Shown here: positions 45,452-55,062 of the stretch, piece by piece | How the letters are laid out: each line of letters begins with the position of its first letter | Numbering within the stretch: position 1 is the first letter of the stretch | Assembly: GCA_001896885.1 (NCBI GenBank) | Contig: MKRJ01000006.1 | Span: 62,001 to 126,000 of the forward strand | Reading direction: 5' to 3' | DNA from: Rhizobiales bacterium 65-79 | GTDB lineage: Bacteria; Pseudomonadota; Alphaproteobacteria; Rhizobiales; Rhizobiaceae | DNA: 64,000 nt | The notes under the pieces: generated by a model | Told to the model about the DNA's origin: nothing | The model's input: the letters and a program-made list of their open reading frames with translations, nothing else | Databases searched by the model: none | Translations under genes and position numbers: made by a program

Positions 45452-47212
45452 TCATCCCTTGCCGCGCACGCGGCCGAAAAACTCCCGGGCTTCCTTTTCC
45501 GAGAGGCCGTAGAACTCTCGTGCCGCCTCCGGCGAGACGTAGCCGTTGAGCAGGTCGCCCTCCAGCGCGCTGCGTTCCCGCTTGCGCGGATCGCCCATTC
45601 CGCCGCCGCCCGGCGTACGAATGCTGACGCATCCGCCCCGGGGCACCTCCATTGTGATCTTCGAAGGCAGGTCCCTGTTTTCGCCCTGCGGATCGAGCAC
45701 AAATCGTGCGCAGGCGCCGGGAAGACCTCCCGACAGGCCCCAGGGGGCGAATTTCCGCCCGTCCGAGAGTGCCGTGAACGTGCAGGGGGCGTCAGGAAAA
45801 ACGAAGTCCCGCCGTACGCCGAGGCCGCCCCGGAAGCGGCCTGGCCCGCCGCTGTCCTCGATCAGTTCGTAGCGGGCGATGCGGATGGGGTAGTTCAGCT
45901 CCACTTCTTCTATCGGCGCGTTTTCAGTATTGTGGAGGTTGGTCTGAACCGCCGTGGCGCCATCCTTGGTCGTCCGCGCGCCGCCGCCGCCGGCTATCGT
46001 CTCCATGTAGCAATAATATTCGCCGCGCACGGGGTCCTGGCCGCCAAAGCCGAGATTGACGATCAGCGCCTTGCCGCTGGCCGGGATGATCTCCGGAAGG
46101 GCCGGTTGCAACGCCAGCAATATGAGTTCGGCCAGCTTCTGCCCGGTCTCCCAGCCGCCGACCACACCCGCCGGGCGCTGGGCCGTGCAGATCAGTCCGT
46201 CCGGACCTGTGACTGATATCCGCGACAGGAAGCCCGCGTTCACAGAGATGCCCGGCGATGTGAGGCACTTTGCGACGAAAGCCAGGGCGCAGGTCGTCAT
46301 GGTCCGCGTGCAGTTGATCGGCGACTCGCGCTGCGGCGAGGATCCGCTCACGTCGAGCGAGATCCGCCCATCGCCGATCGTCACTTTCGCCTTCAGGCGG
46401 ATCGGCTCGTCGGTGAAGCCGTCATCGTCGCGGAAGGCTTCCGCCTCCCAGCTGCCGCTGGGCAGGCGCGAGAGGTCATGCGCCGTCCAGCGCTCCGTAT
46501 AGGCGATGAGCTCATCGCAGAAATGGGCGATTTCGGAGGGCGAGTAGCGGCTGGCCAAATCGCCAAGGCGCTGTGCCCCGACGAAGTTGGCCGACAGTTG
46601 CGCTCTCAAATCGCCATTGGTTTCGCGACGGGCGCGGACGTTGGCCAGCAGGAGACCGAGCACGTTCTCATCGATCCGGCCCTCACGCGCGATGCAGGTC
46701 GGCGGAAGGATCAGGCCTTCCTGGAAGAGCTCGCGGCTGATCCCGAGGCTTGCCGGGGAGGAGCCGCCCACATCGACGTGATGCGCCATGTTCGCTACGA
46801 AGCCCACGCGCGCGTCCCGGACGAAGACCGGCGCTATGCAGGCGATGTCGTTCAGATGACTCGCGCCGCGATGCGGATCGTTGACCAGGATCGCGTCACC
46901 CGCTCGCAGCCGATCGATGCCGAATTCTCGGATCGCCGTCGGGGCGATGGTCGCCATGGAGACCAGATGCGCCGGCTGGGCAAAGGACTGGGCGACGCAG
47001 CGCAACTGGTTGTCGAAGAACGCGCAGGAGAAATCGGCGCGCGTCTTGATGTTCGTCGAATAGGCGGCCCGCCTGATGGTCAGCGCCATCTCCTCGGTGA
47101 CGTTGATCAAGGCATTGCGAAGCACCTCGAACGTCACCGGATCCATGTCGGGCAGCTCGAACGAAGCCACCGGCTCGCGGGTCTGGGTATCGGGAATCAT
47201 GGCGGCCCTCAT
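45452..47212 (-). CDS. hyuB: Hydantoinase/oxoprolinase subunit B
   Basis: A 586-residue HyuB protein. DPVTFEVLRNALINVTEEMA opens the family domain, with SFAQPAHLVSMATIAPTAIR, ILVNDPHRGASHLNDI, AHHVDVGG metal-site-like segment, and GGQDPVRGEYYCYMETIAGG later in the chain; the C-terminus has IRTPGGGGMGDP. Four-base overlap with hyuA. With HyuA it forms an ATP-dependent cyclic amide hydrolase. Confidence 0.94.
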   Translation of the reverse strand: MRAAMIPDTQTREPVASFELPDMDPVTFEVLRNALINVTEEMALTIRRAAYSTNIKTRADFSCAFFDNQLRCVAQSFAQPAHLVSMATIAPTAIREFGIDRLRAGDAILVNDPHRGASHLNDIACIAPVFVRDARVGFVANMAHHVDVGGSSPASLGISRELFQEGLILPPTCIAREGRIDENVLGLLLANVRARRETNGDLRAQLSANFVGAQRLGDLASRYSPSEIAHFCDELIAYTERWTAHDLSRLPSGSWEAEAFRDDDGFTDEPIRLKAKVTIGDGRISLDVSGSSPQRESPINCTRTMTTCALAFVAKCLTSPGISVNAGFLSRISVTGPDGLICTAQRPAGVVGGWETGQKLAELILLALQPALPEIIPASGKALIVNLGFGGQDPVRGEYYCYMETIAGGGGARTTKDGATAVQTNLHNTENAPIEEVELNYPIRIARYELIEDSGGPGRFRGGLGVRRDFVFPDAPCTFTALSDGRKFAPWGLSGGLPGACARFVLDPQGENRDLPSKITMEVPRGGCVSIRTPGGGGMGDPRKRERSALEGDLLNGYVSPEAAREFYGLSEKEAREFFGRVRGKG

Positions 47213-49326
47213 TGCACAGCCCCCAAAGTGACGATCAGGCTGCCGCTTTCGTGCACCCTGGCGGACGCTTCCGGCGGCAGAACGGTCGTGGTGTCCATCT
47301 GCTCGATGATCGCCGGGCCGATGATCTCATTGCCGGCTTTCAACCGTTCGCGATCGTAGGCCGGGCATTCCACGTCTCCGCCAAAGAACACGCGCCTCAC
47401 CTGCTTCCGGGCATCCGCCGGATCGACGCCGCCGGCCTCAAGCCGGTTCAGGCGCGGCCGCTCGACCCGGCCTATGGCCGTCGTGCGCAGATTGAGAAGC
47501 ATGGTCGGCTCGGTCTCGCTGGCAAAGCCGTAACGGCTGCGATGCAGCTCGCGGAAGCGGGTGCTGAGCGTCTCTATGGAGGCATCACCGGCGGGATCCA
47601 CCGCCACGCGCAGCGGGTAGTTCTGCCCGGCGTAGCAAACCTCAGCCTCGTGCAGGAAGGCGATGCCTTCGCCTTCCACTTTCTCGGTGCCGAGCAATTG
47701 CCTGCCCTTGCGCTCCATTTCCTTGAGAAGGTCGACAAAGACATTGCGGTCGATGTCGAGCGTCGGACGGAAAAGCGGATGCACGATCTCATGCTTGACG
47801 TCGGTCGCAAGCAGGCCAAGCGCCGAGTTGAGACCCGGCGTGGGCGGAATGACGACGGTCGAAACGCCAAGCTGGCGGGCGATCGCCATGGCGTGCAGCG
47901 GCCCCGCGCCACCGGAAGGAACGAGGGCATATTCGCGCGGATCTATGCCTCTTCTGACCGAGACGAGCTGCAGCGCGGCGACCATCTTGGCGTTCGCGAT
48001 GTCGATGATCATCTGCGCGGCCTCTTCCACGCCTGTTCGCAGCGGACCGGCCACTTCGCGCTCGATCGCCTCCCGCGCAAGCCCGGCATGCAGCCTGAAG
48101 GTGCCGCCGAGGAAATATTCCGGATTGAGCAGCCCGAGGGCCAGATTGGCGTCGGTGATGGTCGGATGTGTTCCGCCCTTGCCGTAGCAGGCCGGCCCCG
48201 GATCGGCGCCCGCGCTTTCCGGGCCCACGGCCAGAGCCCCGCCCGGGTCGATATAGGCGATGCTGCCGCCGCCGGCACCGATCTCGACGAGGTTGATGAC
48301 GGGCATCTTGATCGGGTAGCCCTGCCCTCGTCCGGCGGTGGAAGTCGCAACGGCGGCCGCACCGACCTCAAACTCGTCCGCCAGGGCGGGCATCCCGTCG
48401 TCGATGAGGGAGGCCTTGGCCGTCGTGCCGCCGATGTCCAGCGCCAGGATGCGGCGCGAAAGACGCTCGTCATGCAGGTCTTCCGCCACGAAGGACGCGC
48501 CGATGACGCCGGCGGCGGGACCCGACTCCACCAGATGCACTGGGAATCGCTTGGCGATCTGGGAGGTTGCGATGCCGCCGCTCGAGGTCATCAGGTGCAG
48601 CGGCGTGGAAACGGCCCGTTCCTGCAGACGCTCCTCGAGGCGGGAAATATAGGGCGCCACCTTCGGAAGCAGCACGGCGTTGACGGCCGCGGTGCTGGTG
48701 CGCGGATACTCGCGATATTCGGGACAGACCTCGGCCGAGGTGACGACGGGCAGGTCCGGCGCGATGCGGGCGATCATCTCCGCGGCGGCCCGCTCGTGAG
48801 CCGGATTCCGGTACGAATGGAGGAATGCGACAACGATAGCCGCCGCGCCGCTCGCAAGCAGCCTGCGGGCCGCGCTCTCGACCGCGGCGGCATCCAACGG
48901 GACGATCACCTCGCCCGTCGGCGACATCCGCTCCGGAACGCCGACGCACATATGGCGCGGCACCAGGGGCTTCGGCTTGTCATAGAAGATGTCGTAGAGG
49001 ACCGGCCGGGTCTGGTAGGCGATCTCGAGGATGTCGCTGAAACCCTCGCTGGTGATCAGGCCTGCCTTGGCGCCATGTCCCTGGATGATCGTGTTGGTGG
49101 CGATTGTGGTGCCGTGTACAAGGAAGGAGATGTGCTTCGGGTCGACCCCGAAGTCCCTCAAGGCGTCATTCAACCCGTGCAGGAAGCCCTCGGACGGGTC
49201 TGCCGGCACCGTCGGCACCTTGACGACGCCCACCGAGCCCGTCTGCTCGTTGACGAGGACCACATCCGTGAACGTGCCGCCGATGTCGATGCCGACCCGG
49301 TAGCCATTGCCGTTGCTTTCCGTCAC
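47209..49326 (-). CDS. hyuA: Hydantoinase/oxoprolinase subunit A
   Basis: A 705-residue HyuA protein with all expected blocks: GIDIGGTFTDVVLVNEQ, LVHGTTIATNTIIQGHG, KPLVPRHMCVGVPERM, YREYPRTSTAAVNAVLLPKV, LDIGGTTAKASLIDDG and EIGAGGGSIAYID. First gene of a run hyuA-hyuB-oxidase-importer. A LysR gene is divergent 135 bases away. It is clearly a different paralogue from the partial copy at the left edge. Confidence 0.95.
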   Translation of the reverse strand: MTESNGNGYRVGIDIGGTFTDVVLVNEQTGSVGVVKVPTVPADPSEGFLHGLNDALRDFGVDPKHISFLVHGTTIATNTIIQGHGAKAGLITSEGFSDILEIAYQTRPVLYDIFYDKPKPLVPRHMCVGVPERMSPTGEVIVPLDAAAVESAARRLLASGAAAIVVAFLHSYRNPAHERAAAEMIARIAPDLPVVTSAEVCPEYREYPRTSTAAVNAVLLPKVAPYISRLEERLQERAVSTPLHLMTSSGGIATSQIAKRFPVHLVESGPAAGVIGASFVAEDLHDERLSRRILALDIGGTTAKASLIDDGMPALADEFEVGAAAVATSTAGRGQGYPIKMPVINLVEIGAGGGSIAYIDPGGALAVGPESAGADPGPACYGKGGTHPTITDANLALGLLNPEYFLGGTFRLHAGLAREAIEREVAGPLRTGVEEAAQMIIDIANAKMVAALQLVSVRRGIDPREYALVPSGGAGPLHAMAIARQLGVSTVVIPPTPGLNSALGLLATDVKHEIVHPLFRPTLDIDRNVFVDLLKEMERKGRQLLGTEKVEGEGIAFLHEAEVCYAGQNYPLRVAVDPAGDASIETLSTRFRELHRSRYGFASETEPTMLLNLRTTAIGRVERPRLNRLEAGGVDPADARKQVRRVFFGGDVECPAYDRERLKAGNEIIGPAIIEQMDTTTVLPPEASARVHESGSLIVTLGAVQ

Positions 49327-49461
49327 GAGCGACTCTCCCTGGACATTCGGCGTCCGACGTATCGGCCTGTCCTTGCAAAAATGTGCTGTGTGTGATGCTT
49401 TAAAAAAAGCGAATAATTTGACTGCCTAACAAGTCGTTTATTTCATGATTCTAAGGAACGC
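49327..49461. promoter_or_regulatory. Divergent control region hyuA/LysR
   Basis: An A+T-rich 135-base gap with two small dyads: GCTTT-N4-AAAGC (49397-49410) and GACT-N8-AGTC (about 49430-49445). Both are plausible LysR contacts; neither is a clean T-N11-A box. Confidence 0.35.
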
Positions 49462-50361
49462 ATGATCACGCTCAGACAACTCGAAGCGCTTCGCTGGATC
49501 GCCGAACTGGGCACCTTCGAGCGCGCGGCGACGAAATTGAACATGACGCAATCGGCGATCTCGAAGCGTATCCAGGAATTGGAGGAGGCGACGGGCCTCT
49601 GCCTGTTCGATCGGAGCCAGCGTGGCGCACGGCTGACCGTGGAAGGGGCGCGCGTGATCGCACTCGGCCAGGAGATGCTGGCAACCCGCGACAAGATACT
49701 GGATATGAAAAGCGCGGGCCGGTTTCCCATCCGGCATCTGCAGCTCGGCGTCACCGAACTGACCGCCCTCACATGGCTGCCGCGCCTCATCACCACGCTT
49801 CGGGCCACATACCCCGGCATCCATCTGCTTCCGGAGGTCGATCTCAGCCGCTCGCTTTTCGATCGCCTGCTCGAAGGCACGATCGACATCATCGTCATAC
49901 CGGAGACGTTCTTCGATCCGCTCGTTTCGTCGATCCGACTGGCGGAAGTCCAGAATTCCTGGATGGCGAGCCCCGAGCTGATAAGCCACCAGCGAACGCT
50001 TTCCCTCGAGGAACTGGGCGTCTACACGATCCTGTCCCAGGGCCCGGATTCCGGGTCGGGCTCATACTTCTCCCGCTGGCTGCGGACCGAGGGGATAGCG
50101 TTCGAACGGGAGCTCTCGACCAACAGCCTTGTCGCGCTTGTCGGGTTGACGCTCGCCGGGCTGGGCGTGAGTTATCTTCCCACGGCCTGCTTTCGGCCCC
50201 TCGCCGACACAGGCCAGCTCAGGATCATTCCAACGAAGCCATTGCTGCCGTCCGTTCCCTACGGCGCCATGTTTCGCAACGACCGCCCGACGGCTTTCAA
50301 CGAAAGCGTAGCCCAGCTCATGCTGCAGGTCTGCGACTTCTCCACGCAGTATCGGCGATAG
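49462..50361 (+). CDS. LysR-family regulator of the hydantoinase operon
   Basis: A 299-residue regulator: ITLRQLEALRWIAELGTFER, LNMTQSAISKRIQELEEATG and LFDRSQRGARLTVEGARV in the DNA-binding domain, then an effector domain beginning LQLGVTELTALTWLPRLI. AAGGAACGC precedes the ATG. Divergent from hyuA, convergent with the RraA-like gene. Confidence 0.93.
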   Translation: MITLRQLEALRWIAELGTFERAATKLNMTQSAISKRIQELEEATGLCLFDRSQRGARLTVEGARVIALGQEMLATRDKILDMKSAGRFPIRHLQLGVTELTALTWLPRLITTLRATYPGIHLLPEVDLSRSLFDRLLEGTIDIIVIPETFFDPLVSSIRLAEVQNSWMASPELISHQRTLSLEELGVYTILSQGPDSGSGSYFSRWLRTEGIAFERELSTNSLVALVGLTLAGLGVSYLPTACFRPLADTGQLRIIPTKPLLPSVPYGAMFRNDRPTAFNESVAQLMLQVCDFSTQYRR

Positions 50362-50500
50362 GGTGCCGTCGCGCGCGCCTGCGTCGTGCGGGTCGCTTGC
50401 GGCGCGACCCGGCCGCCGTGGCGCCGGTCTCCCTGCCCATCCGCAGGCGCTTCCATCCTCACCGGATTCAGCAAGGGCGATTTGGGAACCTTCCAAAAGA

Positions 50501-51166
50501 TCAGGATTTGGAAATGCCGGCACCGACATAGGTGCCTGCGGCGATCATGCGCAGGATCTCGGCTTCCTTCTCCTTTTGCGCCAGCACGGCGGCAAGCAGG
50601 GATTGCGACTTGCCGGCGTCGAAGGCCACGACGCCGTCGCCATCGCCGACGACTATGTCGCCCGGACTGACGACCATGCCGCCTATCGAGACAGGTACGT
50701 TGATCTCGCCGGGACCGTTCTTGTAGGGGCCGCGATGAATGCTCGCCCTGGCAAAGACAGGAAAGCCGCCCTTGGCGAGCGCGTCCGCATCCCGGATGGC
50801 GCCATCGATCACGAAGCCTGCCGCGCCGCGGCTTTGCGCGATCGCGCACATGATCTCGCCGACGAGCGCGCGCGTTGTGTCTCCGCCTCCGTCGACCACC
50901 AGCACGTCGCCCGGGCGTACCAGCTCGAGCGCTTCATAGATTGCCCTGTTGTCGCCGTTGCGCGTCCTCACGGTGAACGCAACGCCGGCCATGGGACCGC
51001 CGCCATGGAATGGACGGAGCCCGATGGCGCCCGGTTGCCGTTCGAGATTGTCGCTGATGTTCGCTGTCGCAAGTTCCCGGAAAGCCCCGACAAGGGCCGC
51101 CGGAGCGACAGGCGGCAAAGGATTGGCAAGCGGCTGGCTCAATACGGCCTCCTTCGGCGGATGCAA
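50501..51166 (-). CDS. RraA-like aldolase/decarboxylase family protein
   Basis: A 221-residue RraA/HMG-aldolase family protein: ATANISDNLERQPGAIGLRP, GDVLVVDGGGDTTRALVGEI and GFVIDGAIRDADAL with the key Arg-Asp pair, then PGDIVVGDGDGVVAF. In family members acting on metabolites these residues bind the metal and oxoacid. It starts 12 bases after the aminotransferase stop, so the pair may convert an amino acid to an oxoacid and then cleave it. A role as an RNase E regulator is less likely in this context. Confidence 0.88.
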   Translation of the reverse strand: MHPPKEAVLSQPLANPLPPVAPAALVGAFRELATANISDNLERQPGAIGLRPFHGGGPMAGVAFTVRTRNGDNRAIYEALELVRPGDVLVVDGGGDTTRALVGEIMCAIAQSRGAAGFVIDGAIRDADALAKGGFPVFARASIHRGPYKNGPGEINVPVSIGGMVVSPGDIVVGDGDGVVAFDAGKSQSLLAAVLAQKEKEAEILRMIAAGTYVGAGISKS

Positions 51167-51178
51167 TTCATCGCCGCC

Positions 51179-52384
51179 TCACAGCAGTTTCCCGCACGCA
51201 TCGGCGATGCGACGACACCCTTCCTCGATATTCTCGACCGAGGTGGCGAAGGACAGGCGAAGGTAAGGGGACTTGCCGTAGGAGATGCCGTCCATGACGG
51301 CGACGCCGGCGATTTCGAGCAGATAGCGCGCCACGTCCAGATCGTTGGCGAGCGTAGCGCCGGACGGCGTCCTGCGCCCAATGAGCCCGGAGACGTTCGG
51401 GAACAGGTAGAACGCGCCCGCCGGCGCCCGGCAACGAAAGCCTTCTACCGCTCCGAGCAGGGTGACCATGAGATCGCGGCGCTTGCGATAGTCTTCCCTC
51501 ATGGCGGCGACCGGGCGCTGATCCCCTTCGAGCGCCGCAGCGGAGGCCGCCTGCGCAATGGAGTTTGCGCAGGTCGTGTTCTGGCCGAGCAGCTTGGCCA
51601 GGGCGTTGATCAGATCGCCCGGGCCTGCGGCATAGCCGAGGCGCCACCCGGTCATAGCGTAGGCCTTGGACATGCCGTTGACGATGAGGCAGCGTCCTGC
51701 GAGATCCGGAGCGATTTGCGGCAATGTGATGTGGCGGCCGTCCCCATAGGTCAGATGTTCATAAATCTCGTCGGCCATCAACGCGACGCGAGGGTGGCGG
51801 CGCAGCACGGCCGCGATCTTCTCGAGCGTGTCGCGGTCATAAACCGCGCCGCTTGGATTGTTCGGCGAGTTGAGCACGAGCCATCGCGTCTTCGACGTGA
51901 TGGCGCCCTCGAGCGCTTCCGGTTGCAGCAGAAAGCCGTCGCTTTCGTCGCAGTCGACGATGACCGGCTTGCCGCCGTTGACGGAAACGATATCGGGATA
52001 GGAGACCCAATAAGGCGCCGGGACGACGACCTCGTCGCCCGGGTTGAGCGTGGCCGCGAATGCCTCGAAAATCAGCTGCTTGGCGCCGTTGCCGACAATG
52101 ACGTTGTCGGGGCTGACGCCGATGCCGTTGTCGCGCGAGAACTTGGCGGCAATTGCCTTGCGGAGCGCCGGCATGCCTTGGGTCGCGGTATAGTGGGTTT
52201 CGCCGCGCCGCATGGCGGCGATCGCGGCTTCCACGATATGGGCAGGCGTGTCCATGTCCGGCTCGCCCAAGGTGAAGTCGATGATGCGACGGCCCTTCGC
52301 CTCGAACTCGACGACCCGCTGCCTGGCCGCGATGCTTGCCGACGGCTTCAGGATTTTGACACGCTCGGACAGCTCGATGGACAT
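51179..52384 (-). CDS. Aspartate-type aminotransferase, class I/II
   Basis: A 401-residue PLP enzyme of the AspAT 1b type: IDFTLGEPDMDTPAHIVEAA, YTATQGMPALRKAIAAKF, VLNSPNNPSGAVYDRDTL, the PLP-lysine motif VNGMSKAYAMTGWRLGYAAG, and LRLSFATSVENIEEG at the substrate carboxylate arginine. ATG 52384 gives the usual N-terminus; ATG 52414 is possible. In tandem with an RraA-like gene next to the hydantoinase locus. Confidence 0.92.
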   Translation of the reverse strand: MSIELSERVKILKPSASIAARQRVVEFEAKGRRIIDFTLGEPDMDTPAHIVEAAIAAMRRGETHYTATQGMPALRKAIAAKFSRDNGIGVSPDNVIVGNGAKQLIFEAFAATLNPGDEVVVPAPYWVSYPDIVSVNGGKPVIVDCDESDGFLLQPEALEGAITSKTRWLVLNSPNNPSGAVYDRDTLEKIAAVLRRHPRVALMADEIYEHLTYGDGRHITLPQIAPDLAGRCLIVNGMSKAYAMTGWRLGYAAGPGDLINALAKLLGQNTTCANSIAQAASAAALEGDQRPVAAMREDYRKRRDLMVTLLGAVEGFRCRAPAGAFYLFPNVSGLIGRRTPSGATLANDLDVARYLLEIAGVAVMDGISYGKSPYLRLSFATSVENIEEGCRRIADACGKLL

Positions 52385-52827
52385 GGATGCGTCGCCCCGA
52401 TCGCCTTCATGCAATGAAGTTCCAGGAATCAGGATAGTGAAAAGTCACATTCGAAAAAGCCGATAAATACTCATGTAAAATATGAATATTTCGACTAGAT
52501 TAGTGATTTTTCCAGCGTGTGGAGTGGTGGAGTCGGTTCCACTCGGCCTTCTCGCCAACATGAAGCGGCTTCCGTCCTTCGCCCTCGACCTCGTCCGCTA
52601 CTTAATCGCGGATCAGCAGGGGGACGAACAGGCTTGCTGACGAGAAGTTGCTTTACAAGGTCCCGCCGCGACTCGGTTCCAGGCAGCAGGTCTTAGCAGC
52701 TGTCAAGTTGAACAGGTTGGCCTTCCCGAATGGCGTGGAGCTTTCCGTAATCTGCTCGAATGCGCTCTAGGAGACAGGTCTCAGCTCCGTCCGGCCAACT
52801 GAGAGAGCGCCAGGAGAGGCTCATCGG
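52385..52827. other. Intergenic region without a recognised gene
   Basis: A 443-base gap between the aminotransferase start and the racemase stop. The aminotransferase-proximal part (52430-52510) is A+T-rich and likely carries its promoter. A 52-codon plus-strand frame from ATG 52482 has no ribosome-binding site or family match that I recognise. Nothing else seen. Confidence 0.4.
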
Positions 52828-53559
52828 CTACGATAGCTGCCGCCGCGGAGTTTTGGGCATTCCGGTCGGCGATGCGCGTTGGCCGCTATAGAAACCCCGT
52901 CGAGAAGTATTGAGCCGCATGCGCACCAGGGTCGATGCAAGGCCGACGGCGCTCGCTACTCCATCCACTACGGGAATGTCGAATTTGCTGCTCAGCGATT
53001 GCGCCAACGGAGCCATGCCGGCGCAGCCGAGCACGATGGCCTCGGCGCCATCCCGTTCTATGGCCTGGCGAACGGCTGCATCGATTCCGGCCAGCACCGC
53101 CTTCGTGGCGTTTTCGAGGGCCAGCACCGGGACGCCCGTCGCCAGCACCGAGGCGCAACTGCGTTCCAGGCCCCGCATTTCGAGGTTGCCACGCAGCACC
53201 GGCACCGAGCGCTGCAGCGTTGTGATGATCGAGAAGCGGCATGCGATCAGCTTCGCTACCTGGCAGGCTGCCTCGCCAATTCCGACGACGGGCCTGGCTG
53301 CCACAGAGCGGGCGGCGTCCAGTCCGGTGTCGTCGAAACATGCGATGACGAAGGCATCCACATCCTCATGCGCCTGGATCAATCCGAGCAGCCCGGGGAC
53401 GGCATAGGCGGCGTCGACCACTCCCTGGATAGAGGGCGGCCCGGCCCGGTTCGTGAGGGTGACGATCTCGGCATCGGGAGCCGCGGCGGCGCCCGCTGCC
53501 GCTGCGATCGATCTGCTCATCGAGGCGGTCGCATTGGGATTGATGACGGCCAGGCGCAT
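52828..53559 (-). CDS. Asp/Glu/hydantoin racemase family protein
   Basis: A 243-residue racemase with INPNATASMSRSI at the N-terminus, the first catalytic Cys in FVIACFDDTGLDAARS (near 75), GIGEAACQVAKLI, and the second Cys in IVLGCAGMAPL. Both catalytic cysteines of the family are present. Likely interconverts enantiomers of a hydantoin, allantoin or related compound. The last 25 residues are basic and unlike close family members. Third gene after a GntR regulator and a flavin reductase. Confidence 0.9.
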   Translation of the reverse strand: MRLAVINPNATASMSRSIAAAAGAAAAPDAEIVTLTNRAGPPSIQGVVDAAYAVPGLLGLIQAHEDVDAFVIACFDDTGLDAARSVAARPVVGIGEAACQVAKLIACRFSIITTLQRSVPVLRGNLEMRGLERSCASVLATGVPVLALENATKAVLAGIDAAVRQAIERDGAEAIVLGCAGMAPLAQSLSSKFDIPVVDGVASAVGLASTLVRMRLNTSRRGFYSGQRASPTGMPKTPRRQLS

Positions 53560-53572
53560 GGCGTTTCTTCGT

Positions 53573-54265
53573 CTAGCCGGCGGTTCGCTGCAATGTCGGT
53601 TTCATCGCCGACCATTGTTCAACAGACATGGTCGGCAGGTCGAACTGTTCGCGGGTGGTCGAGTAGCCATGCCCACCCATGCGGCCGACAGCGTCGAGCG
53701 CAAGCTGATCGATATAGAAGCGTTCGTTGTCGAAGAGATCCTCGCGAACATGCATGCGCACGACCTGTCCGAGGATGATCTCGCGCGACTTGCCTAGGCC
53801 GAGCGTGAGATAACGGTGACATTCGAACGCTATGGGCGCCTCCCGGATATAGGGGCATCCGACCGCCTCGCCCGGAACGGCTGTCAGTCCGGCCTCGGCC
53901 AGTTCGTCGACATGGGAAGGGAAAGGGACCGCGCAGACATTCATGGCATCCATTATGGCGTGGTCCACCACGTTGACCGTGAATTGCTCGGTCAGGCGGA
54001 CATTGAGCGTGGTGTCCTTGAACGACATGTCGCTCTGGTTTTCCACGCCGAGCGCCAGGATCGCCGGATCGGCCGACAGACAATTGAAGAAGCTGAAGGG
54101 CGCGGCATTCACGGTGCCGTCCGGATGACGCGTCGTGACCAGCGCGATCGGCCGCGGCACCACCGAGCCGATCAGCAATTTATAGCGCTCGCGCTCGGTG
54201 ATGCGGGCGAAGTCGATGCTGACATGATCCTTGTGACCCGTTGCCGGGTGCTCGGGACTTAACAT
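53573..54265 (-). CDS. Flavin reductase-like FMN-binding protein
   Basis: A 230-residue FMN-binding split-barrel protein: IGSVVPRPIALVTTRHPDGT, NAAPFSFFNCLSADPAILAL, DTTLNVRLTEQFTVNVVD. Members supply reduced flavin to monooxygenases or act as oxidoreductases; no monooxygenase is next to it. AGGAGGAAAG precedes the ATG. Same strand as GntR (38-base gap) and the racemase (13-base gap). Confidence 0.9.
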   Translation of the reverse strand: MLSPEHPATGHKDHVSIDFARITERERYKLLIGSVVPRPIALVTTRHPDGTVNAAPFSFFNCLSADPAILALGVENQSDMSFKDTTLNVRLTEQFTVNVVDHAIMDAMNVCAVPFPSHVDELAEAGLTAVPGEAVGCPYIREAPIAFECHRYLTLGLGKSREIILGQVVRMHVREDLFDNERFYIDQLALDAVGRMGGHGYSTTREQFDLPTMSVEQWSAMKPTLQRTAG

Positions 54266-54303
54266 TCTTTCCTCCTGGCGGGACAGACTTGATCGGCTGC
54301 AGG

Positions 54304-54987
54304 TCAGGCTGACTTGGCGTATTCGCCGAGAATTGCGCGGACGTCGGGTTCCTCGGCGTGTTCGCGGATTTCCGCCCGCTCCTCCACCGCCTCGATATGT
54401 TGCCCCATAACCGCTACCGCACGTTCAGGATCACCTTTTCGCAGCGCTTCGATGATCTGCCGGTGTTCGTCCAGGCCGCAGCGGCTGGAGTGCGGACGAC
54501 TGTAAAGCGCTAGGATCAGCGAGCAGCGTGAAACGATTTCGCTGACATAGCGGGTCAATGGCCTCGATCCCGTGAGCTGAGCCAGCAGGATATGGAATTC
54601 GCCGGCCAGCCGCATAGACAGCGGCCCTTCGGAACCGAGCGCCGCTTGTTCCTCGCGTACATGCGCTTCCAGCTTGGCCAGTTGCGCGGGCGTGATTTGC
54701 CGGGAAAGCCGATTGGCCACCTCGCGCTCGAGACAGCGTCGCAAGGAGAAAATGTCGAGCGCCTCCTCAAGTGTCGGTTCGGCGACACAAGCGCCGCGGT
54801 TCGGTTGCACATCCACCAGGCCCTCGGCGCTCAGTCGTACGAGCGCGTTGCGCACGCTGGTACGGCTCACGCCGAATTGCTCGCCGATGGTATCTTCCGG
54901 CAATTTCATGCCGGGGCGCAACGCCTGCTCGATGATGGCGCGTCGCAGCGAATAGTAGATGGTCTCGCTTCGGCTTGATTGTGTCAT
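54304..54987 (-). CDS. GntR-family regulator, FCD subfamily
   Basis: A 227-residue regulator: winged helix AIIEQALRPGMKLPEDTIGE, FGVSRTSVRNALVRLSAEGL, VQPNRGACVAEPTLEEALDI; all-helical FCD effector domain from about 80, with a metal-site-like HILLAQLTGS and DEHRQIIEALRKGDPERAV. Divergent from the peptide-type importer operon, with three GT-N2-AC dyads between them. Confidence 0.93.
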   Translation of the reverse strand: MTQSSRSETIYYSLRRAIIEQALRPGMKLPEDTIGEQFGVSRTSVRNALVRLSAEGLVDVQPNRGACVAEPTLEEALDIFSLRRCLEREVANRLSRQITPAQLAKLEAHVREEQAALGSEGPLSMRLAGEFHILLAQLTGSRPLTRYVSEIVSRCSLILALYSRPHSSRCGLDEHRQIIEALRKGDPERAVAVMGQHIEAVEERAEIREHAEEPDVRAILGEYAKSA

Positions 54988-55016
54988 CGCCTACCCTTGG
55001 CTCCCCATATGGTTGA

Positions 55017-55045
55017 GTAATAAGATAGAATCCATTTCTCGTCAA
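55017..55045 (-). promoter_or_regulatory. Predicted promoter of gntR operon
   Basis: Minus-strand TTGACG (55040-55045), a 17-base spacer and TATTAC (55017-55022). The first GTATAC dyad lies directly behind the -35. Confidence 0.45.
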
Positions 55046-55046
55046 T

Positions 55047-55058
55047 ATCGTATACAAT
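55047..55058. promoter_or_regulatory. GntR operator candidate 1 (ATCGTATACAAT)
   Basis: Dyad around GTATAC (55050-55055), matching the GT-Nx-AC pattern of FCD-type GntR sites, 5 bases upstream of the gntR -35. Confidence 0.5.
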
Positions 55059-55062
55059 TATC

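Noticed and set aside
47212-49395. A 727-codon plus-strand open frame opposite hyuA
   Set aside because: Mirror of hyuA codon structure; hyuA has all family motifs on the other strand.
52482-52640. A 52-codon plus-strand frame in the aminotransferase-racemase gap
   Set aside because: No ribosome-binding site and no family resemblance; kept only as part of the intergenic entry.
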